Shown one piece after another: positions 18,344-27,892 of a stretch of 64,000 nt of DNA. The notes beneath the pieces were generated by a model that saw only the letters and a program-made list of their open reading frames with translations, did no database searches and was not told the DNA's origin. Source of the DNA: Roseimarinus sediminis (GTDB lineage Bacteria > Bacteroidota > Bacteroidia > Bacteroidales > Prolixibacteraceae); the NCBI RefSeq assembly GCF_050433125.1, contig NZ_JBNPXV010000003.1:62001-126000 (forward strand), read 5' to 3'. Numbering within the stretch: position 1 is the stretch's first letter; every line of letters starts with the position of its first letter. Position numbers and translations under genes: made by a program.

Positions 18344-21300
18344 TTATTTCAGGTCTTCATCGAACAGTACCACCGAGCGTTTACGGCGGCCGTCCATAAT
18401 TACATTTAAAGGCTTTTCGAAACGGACATGGGTAAAGTGCGCTGTCTTTTCAATCACTTCCTGACGTTCAAGTACCTCCCACTTTATAAAATCGGTAGCT
18501 GAAGAATGAAGCACCGAAAAATAGCCAATGTTCATCGAGGTTACATTGTGAAAAAAGTGCGATCCCAGCGATGAATCGAGCGGGAAGTTATCGAGACTGG
18601 TTTCAACAATTACCCTGGCATTCGAAATTTGTGCCCAGTTTACCGGTATCCCCAGAAACTGATCACGCGTACCCCAGCGACCAGGACCGATGAGCAGGTA
18701 TTTTCGTTTTTCCCTGATCATCTTATGATTCAGTTTCTCTATTTCAGCCACCATGTCGATGGTTTTCAATTTATCAAAACTTTGAGGTGAAACAAAAATC
18801 ACATCCTTCAGTTGTTTATTCTCACCATTTCCAAGGCTTTGCGAAGTATGAAGCAACATTTTTTCAGAAGCAAAACGGCTGAAATCAATATTTTGGTTGT
18901 CGATACTGGTTAACAGCGGCTTGATTTGCAAAAGATAAAAAGTGGGCAGCTGATGCTTGCCGGGTGTCAGGTCCACTGCAAATTCAATTTCGACCGGCGA
19001 ACCAAAGGCTTCCTCCACGGCCTTCAAAATGGTCGAGATGGTTTCGGCAAGTGGAATCTGGTCGTACTGCAGAATGTTGGCAAAATCGACAATGCGTGGT
19101 CCATAACTGCTCAGTCCTGGTTCAATGGTATCGTTTTCGGCATTGTAAACCGAAGCACAATGGGTTAAGGTGCCATGCGCCTCGGCTACATCGAGATCGA
19201 GCGTTTCGATGGTGGCCGACTCCCCCTGTTCCAGCAGATCGATGTCGAAATCTTCGTTATTCAGCGCAAAAAACTTCAGCTGGGTACTCTTCAACAGGTT
19301 CTTAATGTCGTAAACCGAAATTTTGGGATAAGCCGGTGAAAAGCGGTACGATGGCATTCCGTTCACCACATAGCTTCCCAAACCAATGGCACTGATGGCA
19401 AAACCTTCTTCGGGTTTCATGCGTGCCACAGGATAATAGTTGTACGACTGAGCCACCCCGCTAATGTGCGGATAATAGTATTTGTCGTGTTGCGAACCAA
19501 CCAGTTCCTGAAGAATAATCGCCATTTTCTCATCTTCCACCTTATGATCGATGGCCTCGAAGTAAGTTCGGGCCTGATCGGAAAAGATGGAAGCATAAAT
19601 CATTTTGATGGCGTTCGACAGCAATTCGATGACCTTCTTTTTATGCCGCTTGTCGTTGGGGATCAGATAAGTGTCAAACACGCCCGAGAAAGGATGAGTT
19701 ATCGAATCTTCCGATGTACTTGATGAGCGCACGGCAATGGGCTTTTCAACCTGATTGATGAACACTTTAAGTTTTCGGATGAGTGATGCAGAGAGTTTGC
19801 CTTCGAAAAAGTGCTGACGCAGTTCGCGGTACGATACTTTTGGATCGACTATTTTTTCGAGTAGATTATTGATACTGATAAACTTCTGAAACTCGTTGGT
19901 TCCGATGATGACCGTGATGGGAGTCGAAATATTGATTCGCGACTTCAGTTTGGAAAAGTCGTAATTGTAAATCAGTACATTGATAAAGGCCAGTCCGCGT
20001 CCCTTCCCTCCCAGCGATCCGGTGCAAAACGAAACAATGTTGCGCTCGTCGAGCGAGGCCGTTTCGTCGAAACTCATGATGCGACCCCGCTTTTTCTCTT
20101 CGCGGTAGCGATGGATGGCTTCGAGAAAGAATTTCCGCGATTCGGCTACTTCTTCCATTGAATGCAGCGGAATGGGATTCAATGTACGTGCCAACTGTAT
20201 TTCACCACGGGCCATGAGCCACAGCGATAATTGGTTTTCGCGGGCATGAACATAGAATGACTCGTCGGGAATGGTTTTCAGCAGACTTTCAAATTCTCTG
20301 AGTGAGCGTGCTACAGCAATCTTCTCGTCTTTAAGATTTCTGAATACAAACGAGCCAAAACCCAGATAGTTTTTCAAAAATATTTTTAAATCATTCAACA
20401 GGGTATCCGAGTTTTTATCCATAAACAAGGCACCAATCTTCTTTGCAGCAAAACGATTTTTCTCTTCCGACGACTGCAACACGATGGGCAGGTTATGGAT
20501 TTTGCTTCGTGCATACTTCAGGAATTTAACCCCGGCCTTGTTGTCTACCTGGCCAGCTCTTTCAAACTCTACATCGGAAATAACACTCAACAGGTGGTCC
20601 TTGTATTTATTGAAAATAGAAATGGCTTCTTCGTAATTGCGGGCAAGCAGTACTTTGGGTCGCGAGCGCATGCGGCTGATCTTGTCGAGTTCGTTTTTCT
20701 CCACTTCGGGTAAAATACGCTGTACCTGATCGAAAACAATGCTGTAAAGCATCTGAAGGTAACGTGAATAGTAAAGTGGTGAGTCCTCAACAATAAGGAT
20801 TACCCGTACAAGCCCTACCCGGGTATCGTTTTCAACATTGATGCGGTCTTCGAGCGATTTCACCATGGCAAAAATAACCAGTGAATCGCCATTCCACACA
20901 AAGAGTTGATCGATGGAGTTGAGCTGAGGCACCAGCTCTTCAAAATACTTCAGATTGCTCTTTTTGCTCAGTAAAAGGAAAACAGGCATACTGCTGTTCT
21001 TTTCCTTGATTTTCTTACTCAGGTTGATGGGGGCTTTTCGATCGAGGCCAGCCATCAGAATCACCATGTCGAAGTTGGTAGTTTCGAGCACTTCGAGTGC
21101 TTCCTCTTCGGTAGAAACACCGGTTATACGGGGCAGGGAAAACAGGCTGTACTGATAAATTTCACCCATAAATTTTTCGAAGAAGGAATCTTCGCTCTCA
21201 AGCATGAAGGCATCGTACAAGGTCGAAACAAAAAGAATGTGTTTTACCTTGTATTTCATCATGTCGAGGTAGATGTATTTTTCGAGCGATTGCTGATTGA

Positions 21301-22999
21301 AATACAACTGCAAGGGCTTCTTATTTTTTACCATCGATTTCCGAAAAGCTTCGGTTTGCACATGCGTATCAAACACAAGCCCTTTTTTGCTGATAATTTC
21401 GAAGCCTTTGTAACTGTTCAGATAGCCACTTACCATTTTCCCTATATTCTTCAGCAGGTTTCGTTCTTCCAATAAAAACGGCCCTTCGTAGGCATTGGGA
21501 AATTCTTTCAGGTAAGCTATTTCGATACTTCCCTTTTTATTATCGATGGTAAACAGCGGTTCTTTCTGCATCCATTCGCTTTCAATAAAACCAGTGCTGA
21601 TGTAGGGTTTACCCTCAAAAATAATCCGGCAGGCGGTGTATCGCGGGTATTGCCACGAGTGCGGAAGCAAATTGGCTATGCGCTGGAGTGCTTCATCAAT
21701 GCTGTTTCCTTCTTCAATTATCTTTGAAGTCTGATTGATGGCATTCAGTTCTTTAAGTCGCTCGGTATTCATTTTATGCAAAGTGCCAAACAAATCACGT
21801 ACGGCCCTACCCGAAATCAAAGCAGCCAGATTGATGAGCATGTTGCGCTCTTCCTTTAAAAAAGGGCCTTCATCGGCTTCAGGAAAGTTACGGGTGTAAA
21901 AAACTTCGATTAATCCGCGCTTGTTCGACACCGACTGGAAGGGCTGACTGATAAGCCAACCCGATTCAGCAAAATCACTGCTCTCATAAGTAGTTCCATA
22001 ATAAGTGATTCGAACGGCGGTATATTCAGGAAACTGAAAAGAATCCTTCAGTACCTGACAAATTTTTGGAAGTGCATCACTCAGCGTTTTCGACTTTTTG
22101 AGTAGCTCCGAAGTTGTATTGATCCCTTTGAGTTCTTTCAGTCGTTCCGAATTATCACGAATCAGTTCACGCAATTTATTTCGGGAGGCAACTCCGGAGA
22201 TAAACAAGGAAAGTGTCTGCAAAAAATTACGTTCTTCTTTTAAAAAGGGGCCTTCATCGGCTTGTGAAAATTTTCGGAGGTAGTACACTTCGATACTTCC
22301 CTCTTTTTTATCGGGAGTTTCAAAAAGCTGTTGCTGACACCAGCGGCTTGTTTTGAAATTCGGACTGGTAAACACTTTCCCGTCGTAGCTGATTCGCACC
22401 ACCGTAAACTTAGGATACTGCCAGGCTTCGGGCAGGTGCATACACAGTTCCTCAAGTGCCTGAAAAATTGAATCTCCCCTGCTGAGTATTTCACTTGCTT
22501 TTTCAATTCCGCCCAATTCCTTTCTGCGTTCGCGATGCTGAAGATTAATGGCCTTGAGGCGAAAACCGGAAATCGAACCACGAATTAAAGAGCACCAATG
22601 TGGCAACAAATCTTTAACGGCCAGGTATTCATCGTTTCCAGGCGATGATGCCCGGATGGCATCAAAGAATAACTCAAGATTGCCCCCTGTTTCATCAGGC
22701 GTCCCAATATCGCCCCTCAGTTCCATGCTGCTTATTTCAAAGCCCTTGCTGAAATATTCATTGCCATCATAGCTAATTTTAACCCCGACAACAGCCGGCA
22801 TGGTATGCTGCAGCAACTCATTACATACCCCTTTCAGATACGATGTCAGCCAGCTTTTCGATTCGGCCAGGCTGGTAATAGCCATCGCTGCCATGTGCAG
22901 TTGATGATTAAATGCTTTGATATCATTTTTATCACGCTCTGTTCTATAGGAACTGTTATCTTTCTTCATGAAACTTTCTTTTTGCCACTTTGCGTGCAT
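18344..22999 (-). CDS. Giant multidomain sensor: four 128-aa repeats, receiver domains and PPDK-type ATP-grasp domain
   Basis: A 1551-residue cytoplasmic protein. The N-terminal half holds four sensor-like repeats with an exact 128-residue period (anchor positions 67, 195, 323 and 451; each YP-x-T-x-x-R-I-x-Y-x-G, and in the last three EGPF-L-x-EERN at 249, 377 and 505). Residues about 585-720 look like a receiver lacking the acceptor Asp, and 733-880 like a full receiver (Glu738, Asp739, acceptor Asp809). The C-terminal half has the PEP synthase/PPDK ATP-binding fold (GGKGRG at 997-1002, RSSSTSEDS at 1091-1099). The swivelling phospho-His domain and the PEP/pyruvate barrel are missing, so it is not a PEP synthase. 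There is no histidine kinase domain. Start 22999 or 22969. Confidence 0.88.
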   Translation of the reverse strand: MHAKWQKESFMKKDNSSYRTERDKNDIKAFNHQLHMAAMAITSLAESKSWLTSYLKGVCNELLQHTMPAVVGVKISYDGNEYFSKGFEISSMELRGDIGTPDETGGNLELFFDAIRASSPGNDEYLAVKDLLPHWCSLIRGSISGFRLKAINLQHRERRKELGGIEKASEILSRGDSIFQALEELCMHLPEAWQYPKFTVVRISYDGKVFTSPNFKTSRWCQQQLFETPDKKEGSIEVYYLRKFSQADEGPFLKEERNFLQTLSLFISGVASRNKLRELIRDNSERLKELKGINTTSELLKKSKTLSDALPKICQVLKDSFQFPEYTAVRITYYGTTYESSDFAESGWLISQPFQSVSNKRGLIEVFYTRNFPEADEGPFLKEERNMLINLAALISGRAVRDLFGTLHKMNTERLKELNAINQTSKIIEEGNSIDEALQRIANLLPHSWQYPRYTACRIIFEGKPYISTGFIESEWMQKEPLFTIDNKKGSIEIAYLKEFPNAYEGPFLLEERNLLKNIGKMVSGYLNSYKGFEIISKKGLVFDTHVQTEAFRKSMVKNKKPLQLYFNQQSLEKYIYLDMMKYKVKHILFVSTLYDAFMLESEDSFFEKFMGEIYQYSLFSLPRITGVSTEEEALEVLETTNFDMVILMAGLDRKAPINLSKKIKEKNSSMPVFLLLSKKSNLKYFEELVPQLNSIDQLFVWNGDSLVIFAMVKSLEDRINVENDTRVGLVRVILIVEDSPLYYSRYLQMLYSIVFDQVQRILPEVEKNELDKISRMRSRPKVLLARNYEEAISIFNKYKDHLLSVISDVEFERAGQVDNKAGVKFLKYARSKIHNLPIVLQSSEEKNRFAAKKIGALFMDKNSDTLLNDLKIFLKNYLGFGSFVFRNLKDEKIAVARSLREFESLLKTIPDESFYVHARENQLSLWLMARGEIQLARTLNPIPLHSMEEVAESRKFFLEAIHRYREEKKRGRIMSFDETASLDERNIVSFCTGSLGGKGRGLAFINVLIYNYDFSKLKSRINISTPITVIIGTNEFQKFISINNLLEKIVDPKVSYRELRQHFFEGKLSASLIRKLKVFINQVEKPIAVRSSSTSEDSITHPFSGVFDTYLIPNDKRHKKKVIELLSNAIKMIYASIFSDQARTYFEAIDHKVEDEKMAIILQELVGSQHDKYYYPHISGVAQSYNYYPVARMKPEEGFAISAIGLGSYVVNGMPSYRFSPAYPKISVYDIKNLLKSTQLKFFALNNEDFDIDLLEQGESATIETLDLDVAEAHGTLTHCASVYNAENDTIEPGLSSYGPRIVDFANILQYDQIPLAETISTILKAVEEAFGSPVEIEFAVDLTPGKHQLPTFYLLQIKPLLTSIDNQNIDFSRFASEKMLLHTSQSLGNGENKQLKDVIFVSPQSFDKLKTIDMVAEIEKLNHKMIREKRKYLLIGPGRWGTRDQFLGIPVNWAQISNARVIVETSLDNFPLDSSLGSHFFHNVTSMNIGYFSVLHSSATDFIKWEVLERQEVIEKTAHFTHVRFEKPLNVIMDGRRKRSVVLFDEDLK

Positions 23000-23176
23000 A
23001 ATTTAACCAATCGAAACACAAGAAACAACTGTTCAGCAACCGCTGCCACATCAGGCAAAAATAAACAGAAGTTGTTTAGCTTTTGACCTGTTTGAACAAA
23101 AAGAACTGACTGTAGTGAGTATGACGTTAAAATTCAATAAAACAGCAATCATGAATCACGACATAGATTCAATAAT

Positions 23177-23980
23177 TTAATGCATCCTGGCCTTCATCGA
23201 AGTTTTACTGCTGTTCGCTGAAGCTGTTTTACCAAACCTTCCAATAAACTGTTCTTCGTTCTGATAAACAGCACTAAAATCGTTCCCTTCGACCATGATA
23301 AATTTCGATTTGGAATGCATATTCACCAGGAACAAACCTCGTATCGCATTCTGCGAATTCCAAAGCGCGTTACAAAGCACACTGCTGCTTACTTCGTTTC
23401 CACCTGTTAAAGCCTTCAGTGCATCGATTGTCAGGTCTGCACTTCCTGTTGCATAAAGCATCGCAGGCTGTTCCTGCAGAATATAGTTATAGAAGGGTGA
23501 GCTTAATGAATGATTAAAAAATGAAGCACTTTCAATCGCAATGAGTTTAAATGAGTTGCTTTTTCTGAATGCATCCGTAGTAAATAACGCCTCGTGCCCG
23601 TCACTCAGCAAGAGCGTTACGGTACATCCATTGCGTAACAAATCCTTTACAAGCGGAAACATCACAAGCGCACCGTCGCCTTTTGCAACGCATAATACAT
23701 GTTGATTACCAAGCGTTGGAAGGTGCGGATTCTGAAAAACACTGAGTGCTTCAATCCGATCGCCTACAGCCAGCGATGCTGGCATGCTGCCACGTGGCAT
23801 GATGAACCGGACGGTTTCGTTTCGAATTTCATCAATTACAGCATAGAAGAAGTTGTTGGCTGTTCCGGATTTGAATTGGATCCAGGCACCTGGTTTTACT
23901 GATTTAAACCTTTCACTTCGATTGATGCTAAGCTGGTTAATATCTGAGGTCAGTTTCTTAATGGCTATAATCAGATTCAT
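23177..23980 (-). CDS. Unknown protein with a ferredoxin-reductase-like NAD-binding segment
   Basis: Translation from the ATG at 23980 gives 267 residues; the frame is open to 24175 but the extra part is Cys/Phe-rich and unlike the rest. Residues about 30-85 resemble a small beta barrel (PGAWIQFKSG ... GDRIEALS), and 95-170 a Rossmann-like half (VLCVAKGDGALVMFPLVKDLL, then TVTLLLSDG), the order seen in PyrK/ferredoxin-NADP reductase proteins. No FAD-binding RxY(S/T) motif is seen. It lies alone, 177 bp from the giant sensor on the same strand and divergent from the MFS gene. The function is unknown. Confidence 0.65.
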   Translation of the reverse strand: MNLIIAIKKLTSDINQLSINRSERFKSVKPGAWIQFKSGTANNFFYAVIDEIRNETVRFIMPRGSMPASLAVGDRIEALSVFQNPHLPTLGNQHVLCVAKGDGALVMFPLVKDLLRNGCTVTLLLSDGHEALFTTDAFRKSNSFKLIAIESASFFNHSLSSPFYNYILQEQPAMLYATGSADLTIDALKALTGGNEVSSSVLCNALWNSQNAIRGLFLVNMHSKSKFIMVEGNDFSAVYQNEEQFIGRFGKTASANSSKTSMKARMH

Positions 23981-24187
23981 AATTTTCAGTTTTAAGGGCC
24001 TAAATTTAGAACAAAGCCGGCAAGTTATTTTACGATTTTCATAGAATCGGAAAAAGAACAATCCAAAATCAGTAAAACACCTAAGGTCGCTTTCAGTTTT
24101 ATCATAAAGTAATGAACATAAACCCCCAATTGTAAAAATGATTTTGCATTTTTGTGAGCTGTGCTGTATGATCAAATCAATTGAACT

Positions 24188-25573
24188 ATGGAGAAAATTG
24201 CTTCAACTGAGAAACGCTGGCCCGTGCTGCTAACCACCATGTTTGCCTCGTTCATGAATCCTTTCATGCTGGCGGCTGTGAACATTGGCTTACCCGACAT
24301 ACAGGAACAGTTTAATTGCAGTGCCACCACGCTGAGCTGGATCACCAACTCGTTTTTACTGGCCAATGCCATGGTACTGTTACCATTAAGTAAAGCAGCC
24401 GACATCTGGGGACGCGTCAGGTTTTTTAAAATTGGTTTGTACCTGTTTACCTTGTTTTCACTTTTGGCCGCCTTCAGCCCCAACATCACACTGCTCATAA
24501 CCATGAGAGTTTTTCAGGGTGCAGGAGCCGCACTGATGCATGTAACCGGACTGGCTATTCTCACCGAAACCTATCCTGCCAATAAGCGCGGTGTTGCTTT
24601 GGGAATTAACATTGGTGCCGTTTATACAGGTTTATCGCTGGGTCCCTTTGTAGGTGGAATGCTGACTCAGCTGGGTGGCTGGCAGCTAATTTTTCTTGCA
24701 GTGGTTCCTTTGGGCCTTGCCTCCATTGTTATGGCCCATGTAAACCTGCGCAATGTACTTTCTTCACTTCAAAAACACGCTTTCGATTATCAGGGAAGTA
24801 TCATTTATGTTCTTGCCATTTTTGCCTTCATTTATGGCGGAGGGAAAATTAAGACAACTCCGGGTTTGCTCATCTGGCTTGGCGGTATTGTATTGATGGT
24901 CTTCTTTTTCATCTTCGAAAAGCAACGCGAAACACCTATTTTAAATGTAAAACTGCTTCAGAACAACCGTCGTTTCACCTTCTCGAACATTGCAGCCTTT
25001 ATTCATTATTCGGCTACCTTTGGTGTCTCATTTTTGCTTAGTCTTTATCTTCAGTATTCTAAGGGAATGACTCCCGGTGAAGCCGGACTGGCACTGGTTA
25101 TTCAACCGTTGATTATGGCCGTCACAGCACCGCTTACCGGCCGTTTGAGTGATAAAATTGAACCTGGCACCATTGCCTCGGCCGGCTTGCTGCTAACCTT
25201 TGTTTCGCTGGCGGGAATGGTTCTGCTCAACACACAGTCATCGCTCACCTTCATTGTAATTTTACTTGCGATTCTGGGGCTGGGCTTCGGCCTTTTCACT
25301 TCGCCCAACACCAATGCCATCATGAGTTCGGTTGACAGGAAAAACCTGGGTATTGCTTCGGGAATCAATGCCACCATGCGGGTTTTTGGTCAAACCATTA
25401 GTATGATGATGGCCACTATTTTCATTTCAATCTACCTTGACAAATCAGTACTCTCGGCTTCCAATACAGGCCAGCTGGTCAAAAGTATGCACCTCTACTT
25501 TATTTTCTTCTCGGTATTAAGCCTGGCAGGAATCTGGTTCTCGTTGCAACGCAACAAGTCATCGAAACAGTAA
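24188..25573 (+). CDS. MFS drug:H+ antiporter (DHA2/EmrB type)
   Basis: A 461-residue membrane protein with about 14 hydrophobic segments. Motifs of the DHA2 family are visible: ALMHVTGLAILTETYPANKRGVA-type motif A/C surroundings, GLSLGPFVGGML (antiporter motif C), and WITNSFLLANAMV in helix 2. These pumps export lipophilic compounds in exchange for protons. The gene is monocistronic, divergent from the 267-aa protein, and ends 141 bp before the ECF sigma gene. No outer-membrane channel or fusion-protein gene adjoins it. The substrate is unknown. Confidence 0.92.
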   Translation: MEKIASTEKRWPVLLTTMFASFMNPFMLAAVNIGLPDIQEQFNCSATTLSWITNSFLLANAMVLLPLSKAADIWGRVRFFKIGLYLFTLFSLLAAFSPNITLLITMRVFQGAGAALMHVTGLAILTETYPANKRGVALGINIGAVYTGLSLGPFVGGMLTQLGGWQLIFLAVVPLGLASIVMAHVNLRNVLSSLQKHAFDYQGSIIYVLAIFAFIYGGGKIKTTPGLLIWLGGIVLMVFFFIFEKQRETPILNVKLLQNNRRFTFSNIAAFIHYSATFGVSFLLSLYLQYSKGMTPGEAGLALVIQPLIMAVTAPLTGRLSDKIEPGTIASAGLLLTFVSLAGMVLLNTQSSLTFIVILLAILGLGFGLFTSPNTNAIMSSVDRKNLGIASGINATMRVFGQTISMMMATIFISIYLDKSVLSASNTGQLVKSMHLYFIFFSVLSLAGIWFSLQRNKSSKQ

Positions 25574-25666
25574 CACAGGTTACCGCCAAAAATCGGCCGT
25601 TGACCTATTAACCAATCAGCTTCCGGGTATGAAATAGCAATTTCACGAAAAATTTTCAGGCAATTT

Positions 25667-25692
25667 GCAACCCTTAAAATTTCATACTGTCT
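25667..25692 (+). promoter_or_regulatory. Putative ECF-type promoter of the sigma factor gene
   Basis: GCAACCC (25667-25673), 15 bp, then GTCT (25689-25692). The AAC-containing -35 and the GTCT -10 resemble extracytoplasmic-function sigma promoters. The identical arrangement occurs before the GIN-domain gene at 27893-27918, which suggests autoregulation. Confidence 0.55.
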
Positions 25693-25714
25693 ATAAAATC
25701 GGAAACTGAAGTCA

Positions 25715-26272
25715 TTGGGAACACAAAAAGACATACACCAGGCGTTGATCGAAGCCAGCAAGCATGGCGATAACAGAGCAAGGCGACAGCTGTACGAACT
25801 GTATGCACGGGCCATGTTCAACATTTGCCTTCGCATGATGAAAAAGCGCGAAGATGCTGAAGACATGCTACAAGAAGCTTTTATTCAAGCCTTTAACCGG
25901 CTCGACAGCTTCAGGTACGACGCAACATTTGGTGCATGGCTCAAACGCATTGTCATCAATACCTGCATCAATGCAATCAATAAACGCAGGGTTGATCTGA
26001 TGCTGACCGATAACGTGTACCACTTTGACCAGCGTAACGAAGAAGATGAAAGCACCGATTTGCCGCTGACAAGCAGCGACGTAAAAAAGGCCATGGAACA
26101 ACTGCCCGAAGGCGGACGAATCATTTTTTCGCTTTACCTGCTCGAGGGCTACGACCATGTTGAAATTGCACAAATACTGGGCATTACCGAATCAACTTCG
26201 AAATCGCAGTACATGCGTGCAAAACGAAAAGTTTATGAAATTTTAAAGGAGAAATATTATGAAGAAGCTTGA
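25715..26272 (+). CDS. ECF RNA polymerase sigma factor
   Basis: A 185-residue sigma-70 family factor with region 2 (DAEDMLQEAFIQAFNRLDSF, about residues 46-65) and region 4 (LPEGGRIIFSLYLLEGYDHVEIAQILG, from about 130) separated by a short linker, hence the ECF class. The frame has a stop at 25694 and no upstream ATG, so translation probably starts at the TTG at 25715. The stop overlaps the next gene by 14 bp, the arrangement typical of sigma/anti-sigma pairs. It likely drives its own operon and the GIN-domain gene. Confidence 0.94.
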   Translation: MGTQKDIHQALIEASKHGDNRARRQLYELYARAMFNICLRMMKKREDAEDMLQEAFIQAFNRLDSFRYDATFGAWLKRIVINTCINAINKRRVDLMLTDNVYHFDQRNEEDESTDLPLTSSDVKKAMEQLPEGGRIIFSLYLLEGYDHVEIAQILGITESTSKSQYMRAKRKVYEILKEKYYEEA

Positions 26273-26765
26273 AGATTTCATGCGCAGTCACAGGGACGAA
26301 TTCGATTCAGAACTCCCATCTCCGCAATTATGGGAAAAAATTGAATCGGGGCTCGAGAAGTCAGCTCCCCGAAAACGCAGCGCTCTTTGGAAAATAAGTG
26401 CAGCCATTGCTGCCGTGCTTGTGCTTGCCTTTGTGGCCAACTTCCTTCTTAAACCAGAACAATCAAGGATGCAGAAATATGCCGGAATATCAGATCCGGA
26501 ACTGATCAACCTTCTCGAAACCGAAGCTTATTATTCTAAAAAAGTATCGGTTCAGTTGAAAGAGATCAACAAATGCTACAACATTTATCCTGAACTGAAA
26601 ATGGATATTGAATCGGACCTCAACGAGTTGGACAATATGTACAAAGAACTCGAAAACGATTTGAACGACAACCTGTACAACCGTGAAGTAATTGAAGCCA
26701 TGATTCAAAATAACCGTTTGCGCCTTGAGTTGGTCGACAGAGTGCTCGATCAGATTAACTGTTAA
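26259..26765 (+). CDS. Putative membrane anti-sigma factor
   Basis: A 168-residue protein with a single transmembrane helix (about residues 46-66, from KISAAIAAVLVLAF), a 45-residue cytoplasmic N-terminus and a helical acidic periplasmic domain of about 100 residues. It overlaps the sigma gene by 14 bp. The topology and position are those of anti-sigma factors, but the classic zinc-binding HxxxCxxC motif is absent, so the assignment rests on context. The C-terminal domain has many Glu, Asp and Asn residues predicted to form a coiled coil. Confidence 0.7.
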   Translation: MKKLEDFMRSHRDEFDSELPSPQLWEKIESGLEKSAPRKRSALWKISAAIAAVLVLAFVANFLLKPEQSRMQKYAGISDPELINLLETEAYYSKKVSVQLKEINKCYNIYPELKMDIESDLNELDNMYKELENDLNDNLYNREVIEAMIQNNRLRLELVDRVLDQINC

Positions 26766-26776
26766 TAAGAAAAGCT

Positions 26777-27886
26777 ATGAAATTTAAAATATTATATTTC
26801 ACAACAGTACTGTTCATCTCTGCTTTGATGGCATTGTTCAGTTCAAATCGGGCTTACGCACAGGTTACCGAATCGCGTACACTCACCAAAGGCTTTGAAG
26901 TGGATAAAAGCACCATCGTCGACATTGAAAATAAATATGGCGATGTAAGTATCGAAACCTGGGATAAGGATTCGGTATGGGTAGAAATTGTGTACGAAGT
27001 ATCGGAAAAAAACTACGACCGGCTCGATAAAAAAATGAAGGAGATCAGTTTTGAACTGACCCAGTCGGGCCATTATGTAGTCGTCAGCACCATCATCGGC
27101 AGCACCCGCAACATGTTGTTGGGAGAGATTAACAAACTAAAGGAAAGTATTGGCATGGCTGAATCGCAGGTTAAAATCGACATTCGCATCAGCCTTCCCG
27201 ATCAGCTCGACCTGCGCATTAAAAACAAATTTGGCAACATTTACCTCGACGATTACAATGGAGATGTAAGCATCAACCTGTCGAACGGAAGACTCAAAGC
27301 CCACGACCTGACAGGATACAGCAACCTCACCATCAGCTTTTCGGATGCCATCATCAACAGCATCGATACCGGTTCGCTCGAAATATATTACAGCGAAATG
27401 AACCTGACTGCTGCCCGTAAACTGCGCATTACCAGCAAAACATCCGACATCACCATTACCGAAGTAAAACAAATGCTGGTTAATTCATCGCGCGATGACT
27501 ACCGCATCAGAATGATCGCTGATTTCGAAACACAGGCCAGTTGGACCGATTTTGCCATTACCGAATTCAGCAAACAATCGGATATTAAAATGAATTACGG
27601 TGAACTCACCATCGAAAAGATTCAGCCAACAATGGAACAAATCGTCATCGATGCCCGGTCGACCAAAATCAACCTCTTCTTCTCGAACAACATGGATGTT
27701 AATTTTGATATCATCACCGACCGGGATCTGAATTTGCCCATGGAAGCCACCATCGATTCGACAGTTCAAATGAATACCGAAGACAAGGTAATGCGCTATA
27801 TCGGACGCACAGGAAACATTGATATAGAAAGCCCTACAGTGATACTTAAAACAGAATCGGCCGATATCAGCATCCTCAAACGATAA
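26777..27886 (+). CDS. Secreted DUF4097-like beta-helix protein
   Basis: A 369-residue exported protein (signal peptide about 1-28, cleavage after AYA). The mature part is a series of short beta-strand repeats such as ISLPDQLDLRIKNKFGNIYL and DGDVSI-like turns, typical of the adhesin-like right-handed parallel beta-helix of DUF4097/DUF2807 proteins. It lies 11 bp after the anti-sigma gene and so in the sigma operon. No enzymatic residues are seen. Presumed periplasmic or cell surface; the role is unknown. Confidence 0.75.
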   Translation: MKFKILYFTTVLFISALMALFSSNRAYAQVTESRTLTKGFEVDKSTIVDIENKYGDVSIETWDKDSVWVEIVYEVSEKNYDRLDKKMKEISFELTQSGHYVVVSTIIGSTRNMLLGEINKLKESIGMAESQVKIDIRISLPDQLDLRIKNKFGNIYLDDYNGDVSINLSNGRLKAHDLTGYSNLTISFSDAIINSIDTGSLEIYYSEMNLTAARKLRITSKTSDITITEVKQMLVNSSRDDYRIRMIADFETQASWTDFAITEFSKQSDIKMNYGELTIEKIQPTMEQIVIDARSTKINLFFSNNMDVNFDIITDRDLNLPMEATIDSTVQMNTEDKVMRYIGRTGNIDIESPTVILKTESADISILKR

Positions 27887-27892
27887 AAGATT

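Noticed and set aside
18344..22999. Annotating the 1551-aa protein as phosphoenolpyruvate synthase.
   Set aside because: Only the ATP-binding domain is present; the swivelling phospho-His domain and the catalytic barrel are missing.
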